From Natronobiforma cellulositropha (GTDB lineage: Archaea; Halobacteriota; Halobacteria; Halobacteriales; Natrialbaceae): 64,000 bases of DNA. Positions within the stretch are counted from its first letter, which is position 1, and every line of letters starts with the position of its first letter. The notes under the pieces are model-generated. The model saw only the letters and a list, made by a program, of their open reading frames with translations, did no database searches and was not told the DNA's origin. The stretch is from NCBI RefSeq assembly GCF_025629245.1, contig NZ_JANZXN010000022.1, positions 10,664 through 74,663 of the forward strand. Direction: 5' to 3'. A program made the translations under genes and the position numbers. Positions 59,146-64,000 of the stretch are shown piece by piece.

Positions 59146-60249
59146 TCACTCACCCGGCGAGCGCTCGGGACCGTACTCCGGGCCGGGCTGGGTGTCACCC
59201 GCGGGTCGCGCCCTGCCCCGGCGGTAGTGGCCGTAGAGCGCCCCCGAGAGCGCGCCCAGCCCCAGCAGGAAGAGCACCAGGTTGAGCAGGCCGCCGACGA
59301 ACGGGACGCGCACGAGCAGTGCGCCGCCGACGAGACCGACGACCAGCGCGAGCCACCGGCTCTCGACGCCGAGACTCGAGAGGAGCCAGGCGGCGACGGC
59401 GAAGCGGCCGTAGACGACGGCGATCCAGACGACGAGGACGAACAGCAGCGCGCCGACGAGCGTGATGGGGATGCCGATGACGGTGATCGCGATGGCGACC
59501 AGGAGGATCGGGACCGCGACGAGGACGAGCAGGCCAACCAGTCCGGTTCGCACGGGATTACCTGCGACCCGGGCGGCGACGTCCGCGGAGAACCGGGGAA
59601 AGAGCGCGAGCAGCGCCGCACCGAGCAGGAGGTTCAGGACGAGCGCGTAGACGGCGAACAGCGCCTCGGAGATGGGCTGGAGCGTCGGTGCGACGTCGAA
59701 GCCGAGCGTCGAGTCGCGCGTCACGTCGCCTGCGACGCCGTCGGTCGGTCCCTCGAGGTCGCCGTCGTACCGGAGGTCGCCCGCGATGGCCGTCGACTCG
59801 GCGAGGGTGATCGAGTCCGCACCGACCGAGGCGTCACCCTCGATGGTGCCGTACAGTTCGGCGTTGCCCACACCGGCCTGGAGGCTGCCGACCGTCGCCC
59901 CATCGGCGAGCAGGAGGTTTCCAGCGCCGACGCTCACCTCGCCCGCGACGGTGCCCGTGATCTCGACGTTGCCCGCGGCGGCCGAGAGGTCACCCTCGAC
60001 GGTGCCGTGGACGTAGACGTTGCCAGCGAACGCGCTCACGTCACCGGTCACCGTCCCGCCCTCCTCGACGACGACGGTGCCCGCGACCGCGCTCACGTCG
60101 GAGACGGTTTCGCCCTCACCGACGACGACCGTGCCGCTGATTCCGGTCTGGGACTGTGCCGCGACGGCCGTCGGTCCCGCCGCGAGGACGACCACGACGA
60201 CCAGGAGGGTGAACGCGACTCGCGTCTGCAGGCGTCTCGAGCGACTCAT
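59146..60249 (-). CDS. Polymer-forming (bactofilin-like) membrane protein
   Basis: A 367-residue exported protein. After a signal helix (AFTLLVVVVVLAAGPTAVAA) comes a domain of short parallel beta turns, repeats of the form 'GTVEGDLSAAAGNVEITGTVAGEVSVGAGN' (GTVEGDLSAAAGN, GTVAGEVSVGAGN), about residues 35-165, resembling the right-handed beta-helix of polymer-forming cytoskeletal proteins. Four hydrophobic helices fill about 195-335, then a basic Pro/Gly tail. It would place the repeat domain outside the cell. Role unknown; cell-envelope structuring is plausible. Confidence 0.84.
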   Translation of the reverse strand: MSRSRRLQTRVAFTLLVVVVVLAAGPTAVAAQSQTGISGTVVVGEGETVSDVSAVAGTVVVEEGGTVTGDVSAFAGNVYVHGTVEGDLSAAAGNVEITGTVAGEVSVGAGNLLLADGATVGSLQAGVGNAELYGTIEGDASVGADSITLAESTAIAGDLRYDGDLEGPTDGVAGDVTRDSTLGFDVAPTLQPISEALFAVYALVLNLLLGAALLALFPRFSADVAARVAGNPVRTGLVGLLVLVAVPILLVAIAITVIGIPITLVGALLFVLVVWIAVVYGRFAVAAWLLSSLGVESRWLALVVGLVGGALLVRVPFVGGLLNLVLFLLGLGALSGALYGHYRRGRARPAGDTQPGPEYGPERSPGE

Positions 60250-60354
60250 ACCCGACCTACGCGCTCACGGCTCTTAAAACGATAACGGTGTGACACGTGT
60301 CGACGCGCTCGGCGCTTCGGGGTACTTATGGGCCGGCCTACCCTCTCCGCGTGT

Positions 60355-61350
60355 ATGAGCGAGGACGCCCCAGCCGACGCCGACGCGCCCGCCGCGGGCC
60401 GGGCCGACGTCTGGATCGAGAAGTACCGCCCGGAGCGGCTCGCCGACATCAAAGGCCACGGGGACATCGTCCCGCGCCTTGAGCGCTACGTCGCGACGGA
60501 CGACCTGCCGCACCTCATGTTCGCAGGGCCGGCCGGAACTGGGAAGACGACCGCAGCACAGAGCATTTCGCGCGAGATTTACGGCGAGAACTGGCGCGAC
60601 AACTTCCTCGAGTTGAACGCCTCCGACGAGCGCGGTATCGACGTGGTCCGTGACCGGATCAAGAACTTCGCCCGCGCGAGCTTCGGCGGCCACGACTACC
60701 GTATCATCTTCTTAGACGAGGCCGACGCGCTCACCAAAGACGCCCAGTCGGCGTTGCGCCGGACGATGGAGCAGTTCTCCCACAACACTCGCTTCATCCT
60801 CTCGTGTAACTACTCGAGTCAGATCATCGACCCGATCCAGTCGCGCTGTGCGGTGTTCCGGTTCACCGAACTCGAGGACGCCGCCATCGAGGCGCAGGTG
60901 AGAGAGATCGCCGAGACCGAAGGCATCGAGGTCACCGACGACGGCGTCGATGCGGTCGTCTACGCCGCCGCAGGCGACATGCGCAAGGCGATCAACGCCC
61001 TCCAGGCCGCCGCCGTCATGGGCGAGACCGTCGACGAGGAGACCGTCTTCGCGATCACCGCGACCGCCCGTCCCGAGGAGGTCGAGGCGATGGTCGGCCG
61101 CGCCATCGACGGCGACTTCACCGCCGCCCGCGCCGCCCTAGAGGACTTACTCACCGAGCGCGGGCTGGCCGGCGGCGACGTCGTCGATCAGCTCCACCGC
61201 TCGGCCTGGGCGCTCGACCTCGACGAACGCGCGACCGTCCGCCTGCTCGAGCGGTTAGGCGAGGTCGACTACCGGATCACCGAGGGAGCGAACGAACGCC
61301 TCCAGCTCGAGGCGATGCTGGCGTCGCTGGCGCTCGAGCACGAGTCCTGA
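60355..61350 (+). CDS. rfcS: Replication factor C small subunit
   Basis: A 331-residue AAA+ clamp-loader subunit that helps open PCNA. Walker A is [14 protein letters not shown], Walker B is [14 protein letters not shown] box '[14 protein letters not shown]' (arginine finger), '[13 protein letters not shown]' and sensor 2 '[13 protein letters not shown]' are present. It starts with an acidic 15-residue extension then [13 protein letters not shown]. No intein is present, unlike in some archaea. ATG at 60355 is preferred to an ATG nine codons earlier. Replication genes orc1, polD1 and mcm are in the same window. Confidence 0.95.
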   Translation: MSEDAPADADAPAAGRADVWIEKYRPERLADIKGHGDIVPRLERYVATDDLPHLMFAGPAGTGKTTAAQSISREIYGENWRDNFLELNASDERGIDVVRDRIKNFARASFGGHDYRIIFLDEADALTKDAQSALRRTMEQFSHNTRFILSCNYSSQIIDPIQSRCAVFRFTELEDAAIEAQVREIAETEGIEVTDDGVDAVVYAAAGDMRKAINALQAAAVMGETVDEETVFAITATARPEEVEAMVGRAIDGDFTAARAALEDLLTERGLAGGDVVDQLHRSAWALDLDERATVRLLERLGEVDYRITEGANERLQLEAMLASLALEHES

Positions 61351-61355
61351 TCCCC

Positions 61356-63860
61356 TCAGCGGTGGAGTCTCGGCCGGGGCGTCTCGAGTGCGGCCTGCTC
61401 GTGTGGCTGTGATGCCACCGAATCCCGGTCCGTTCCGTCTCCATCCGTCTCCTCCGTCTCGAGCGTGCCGTCTCCATCCGTCGCCGGCCGCTCGCCGGAG
61501 CGATGACTCTCGCCCTCGTCGGTGGCCGTCCGTTCACCCGCCAGGTCTCCGGCGGCCGTCGCTGCCGGCTCGTCGACGACGATCCGCGCGCCGCCGTGGT
61601 CGTTCTCGTCGACGGTGACCGTCCACCCGTGAGCGTCGGCGATCTCGGCGACGATCGGGAGTCCGAGTCCGGTCCCGTCGTCGCTGGTGGTGTACCCCAC
61701 CTCGAAGACGCGCTCGCGGTCGGGTTCGGGGATACCGACGCCGTCGTCGTCGACGAGGAACCCGGTGTCGGTCGCGCGCACGGTGACGGTAATCGCCTCG
61801 TCCTCACCCGACCGGCCGTGTTCGAGGGCGTTACGAAACAGGTGCTCGAGCGCCTCCCGACCCAGCACTTTGTCGATCTCGAGGATCGCGTCGTCGCCGA
61901 GGTCGAGGGTGGCGTTCGTCGTCTCGACACCGGCCCAGGCGCGCCGGGCGAGGTCACGGATCGAGACCGGTTCGGTGTCGGTGATCACGTCCTCGTAGCC
62001 GACGAGCGCGCGCATCTCCTCGAGCGTGCTCGCGAGCCGGCTGTGGGCGTCGTCGACCTCGGCGAAGTGGTCCTCGTCGCCGGTCTCCGAGGCCAGCTCG
62101 AGGAAGCCGCGGGCGACGTTCAACTGCGGCTGGAGGTCGCGCTCTGTAAGCGTCGCGAACCCCTCGAGACGCTCGCGTAACGCTCCGAGCGCGCGCTCGG
62201 TACGCACCCGTTCGGTGACGTCGGCGAACTGGACGACGCCGTGGCGGATCCGGCCCGCGTCGGTCCGCTCGAGTGCGATGGCGAACAGAACGAACGCCCT
62301 GACGCCGTCTCTGGTCTCGCGACGGCAGACGAGGTGGTCGTCGTCTCCCCGCAGGAGCGCCTCGAACTCCGCGGTGGTGCTCCCGTCGGCTGCCAGCGGC
62401 GGACCGACGAGCGCCTCGATGGGGTCGCCGACGAGCGCCTCGCCGTCACAGCCGAACAGTGCTTCGAACGCCCGGTTGACCTCGTTCACGACCGCCTCTC
62501 CCTCGTGCCACTCGTAGCGGACGAGTGGCTCGGGCCCGTGTTCGAACACCGCCTTCCCGCCGGCAGCGCGCGTCGCGGTCTCGATGGTCTCCCTGTGGGC
62601 GAGTGCGTCGCCTGCGACCTGCCCGAGCACCGCGAGCGCCTCGCGGTCGCTCGCCTCGAGCGGGCCGTCTCCCTCGGCGACCACCCCGAGGACGGCGTCG
62701 GACCCGACCGGCACACAGAGGTACGATCCGGTGGTCGGTTCGCGCTCGTCGCCCGCCTCGTCCGCTGTTCCGGCCAGGATCGCCTCGCCGCTTCGAAGCG
62801 CCCGCCGGGCGAGCTCGAGCGCCCGCTCGTCTTCGGCTCCACCCCCCTCGCTCGCTCGTTCGTCGGGTGTCGACGAGCGGACGCGGAGGTCGTCACCCTC
62901 GCGCTCGAAGAGCACGTACCGGTCGCCGTCGACCAGGTCGCTGCTCGTCTCGAGCGCCCGCTCGAGCAGGGCCGCTCGCTGCCAGCCGTCGCGCTCGTCC
63001 TCGATGCTCGGGGCGGTCTCGGTCGCGAACGCGAGCAGTGATCCGAGCCGAGAGCGCTCGTCCTCGTCGGGTGCCGTTCCGACCGCCTCGAGGTCGGCCG
63101 CCGGTCTGACGGTGACGATGGCGTCGTCGCCGCGCGACCCGGCGCGCAGTGTCAGCGGCGTCTCGCCTTCGTCGGTCGCGACCGTCACCGCGAGCGTCGC
63201 GACCTCTGCCCCCTCCTCGAGTACGCGCTCGAGTGCGTCCGAGAGCGCCTCGAAATCCTCCTCGGAGAGCGTTCCACCGGCGCTGAGTGCCGCCAGCGGG
63301 ACGTTCCGGACGTGTGCTGCGTCGACGCCGAGGAGCCGTCCGACCCACTCGTTCGCGTACGTCAGGTGCTGGCGCTCGTCGACGACGAACACGCCTTCGG
63401 GAAGCCAGCCGAAGTCCTCCTCGAGTGGCTCGCCCGTGGCGTCCGCCGTCGTTCCTTCACAGACCCAGATCACCTCGTCGAGCAGGTGCGAGACCGTCCC
63501 CTCACCCTGCCTGACGTAGCCGTCGACGCCGTCGGTCGAGCGGGCCGTTCGCGGCCCGTAGGCGCTATCTGTGTAGAGGACGAGCGGCGTCGACTGGCAG
63601 GCGTCGATCACCTCGAGTAAGTGTGCGCCCGCGGCCGTCGTCGGCGTCTCCGCGAAGACGACGCAGTCGACCGTCGGCGCGCGCTCACGGATCGTCACGA
63701 AGTCGGTCGCCCACTCCACCGTCAGTGATACCGGTCTCGCCCCCGCGATTCCTCCAGCCGTCTCCCCCATCGTGTCCGCCGCTCGCTCGAGCGCGTCCGC
63801 TCCCCGCTGGGCGGTCTCCTCGCTTGCGGCGACGTACAGGATACTCCGTGCATCGGTCAT
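61356..63860 (-). CDS. Multi-sensor histidine kinase-like protein without phosphoacceptor His
   Basis: An 834-residue protein: receiver-like N-terminus (about 5-130, starts ARSILYVAASEETAQ), PAS (about 145-255), GAF (about 270-435) with 'GSYLCVPVGSDAVLGVVAEGD', PAS (about 440-560), a HisKA-like helix pair, HATPase (about 655-765), and a disordered acidic tail. The ATPase has an N-box LFRNALEHG, G1 DDGVGIP and G2 GTGLGLPIV. The H-box, usually SHDLRNPLN, reads ERDLQPQLN, so the phosphorylatable His is absent. It may therefore act as an ATP-binding sensor or pseudo-kinase. No response regulator gene is adjacent. Confidence 0.86.
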   Translation of the reverse strand: MTDARSILYVAASEETAQRGADALERAADTMGETAGGIAGARPVSLTVEWATDFVTIRERAPTVDCVVFAETPTTAAGAHLLEVIDACQSTPLVLYTDSAYGPRTARSTDGVDGYVRQGEGTVSHLLDEVIWVCEGTTADATGEPLEEDFGWLPEGVFVVDERQHLTYANEWVGRLLGVDAAHVRNVPLAALSAGGTLSEEDFEALSDALERVLEEGAEVATLAVTVATDEGETPLTLRAGSRGDDAIVTVRPAADLEAVGTAPDEDERSRLGSLLAFATETAPSIEDERDGWQRAALLERALETSSDLVDGDRYVLFEREGDDLRVRSSTPDERASEGGGAEDERALELARRALRSGEAILAGTADEAGDEREPTTGSYLCVPVGSDAVLGVVAEGDGPLEASDREALAVLGQVAGDALAHRETIETATRAAGGKAVFEHGPEPLVRYEWHEGEAVVNEVNRAFEALFGCDGEALVGDPIEALVGPPLAADGSTTAEFEALLRGDDDHLVCRRETRDGVRAFVLFAIALERTDAGRIRHGVVQFADVTERVRTERALGALRERLEGFATLTERDLQPQLNVARGFLELASETGDEDHFAEVDDAHSRLASTLEEMRALVGYEDVITDTEPVSIRDLARRAWAGVETTNATLDLGDDAILEIDKVLGREALEHLFRNALEHGRSGEDEAITVTVRATDTGFLVDDDGVGIPEPDRERVFEVGYTTSDDGTGLGLPIVAEIADAHGWTVTVDENDHGGARIVVDEPAATAAGDLAGERTATDEGESHRSGERPATDGDGTLETEETDGDGTDRDSVASQPHEQAALETPRPRLHR

Positions 63861-64000
63861 GCGTACCTTCCCCTCGAGGCTCACCCGTCTCCCTGCGTGT
63901 GAATACCATCCTACAGAGTGTGTAGCACCATTAATAATCTGTTGGCAGCGCCGAGCGGAACGCGACTCGACGAACAGGTCGCTCGGTCTCGAGCGCGGTG

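Noticed and set aside
1-64000. tRNA, rRNA, CRISPR or transposase genes
   Set aside because: I found no T-loop/acceptor pairs, rRNA signatures, regularly spaced direct repeats with unique spacers, or DDE/TnpB motifs. The only regular repeats are tandem units without spacers.

Overview
The window is a haloarchaeal chromosome segment: GC-rich with acidic proteins, Tat/lipobox secretion signals, PGF-CTERM anchors, archaeal replication and transcription factors (Orc1/Cdc6, MCM, polymerase D small subunit, RFC small subunit, TFB) and a SAMP2 ubiquitin-like modifier. The hexamer CTCGAG is strikingly common, a style I associate with the Natrialbales, but the species cannot be named from this alone. 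I call 59 protein genes and see no rRNA, tRNA, CRISPR array or transposase.

The core is a main chromosomal replication origin. An Orc1/Cdc6 gene (23760-25454) is preceded by a 1.25-kb gene-free region. There, inverted origin recognition boxes (ORBs: a TTCCAnTnGAAAC-like half followed by a G run) flank an AT-rich stretch carrying TTCTAGTA repeats. Around it lie oapA-oapB-oapC, signal peptidase Sec11, the polymerase D small subunit and, 7 kb downstream, mcm. More ORB-like sites occur next to G-rich tandem repeats beyond oapC (about 20.0 kb), inside orc1 and polD1, after orc1, and just before the mcm promoter. The mcm gene is split by three inteins, all in the AAA+ ATPase core.

Left flank (1-19.8 kb): a MacB-like ABC exporter, a ThiB/ThiP thiamine importer and an iron importer (both without a local ATPase gene), FAD synthase, a DoxX protein, an XPD/Rad3-like helicase, and small zinc proteins. 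The iron importer lies behind three DtxR-type palindromes. Right flank (35-64 kb): TFB, hisI, uspA, glmM, prs, an H-NOX-like protein lacking the expected heme histidine, a secreted HEYVH metallopeptidase, ileS, uracil-DNA glycosylase, two metallophore/B12-type binding proteins, riboflavin synthase, a TetR-controlled ABC-2 exporter, a prepilin peptidase, an ATPase/DUF234 protein, samp2, rfcS and a histidine kinase lacking its phosphoacceptor histidine.

The least explained item is a pair of structured elements, at 12801-12960 (minus) and 58083-58251 (plus). Each lies directly upstream of a paralogous 54-residue CPHC/CGC zinc protein. Their hairpins differ by compensatory base changes, which suggests a conserved structured RNA linked to this small protein family.
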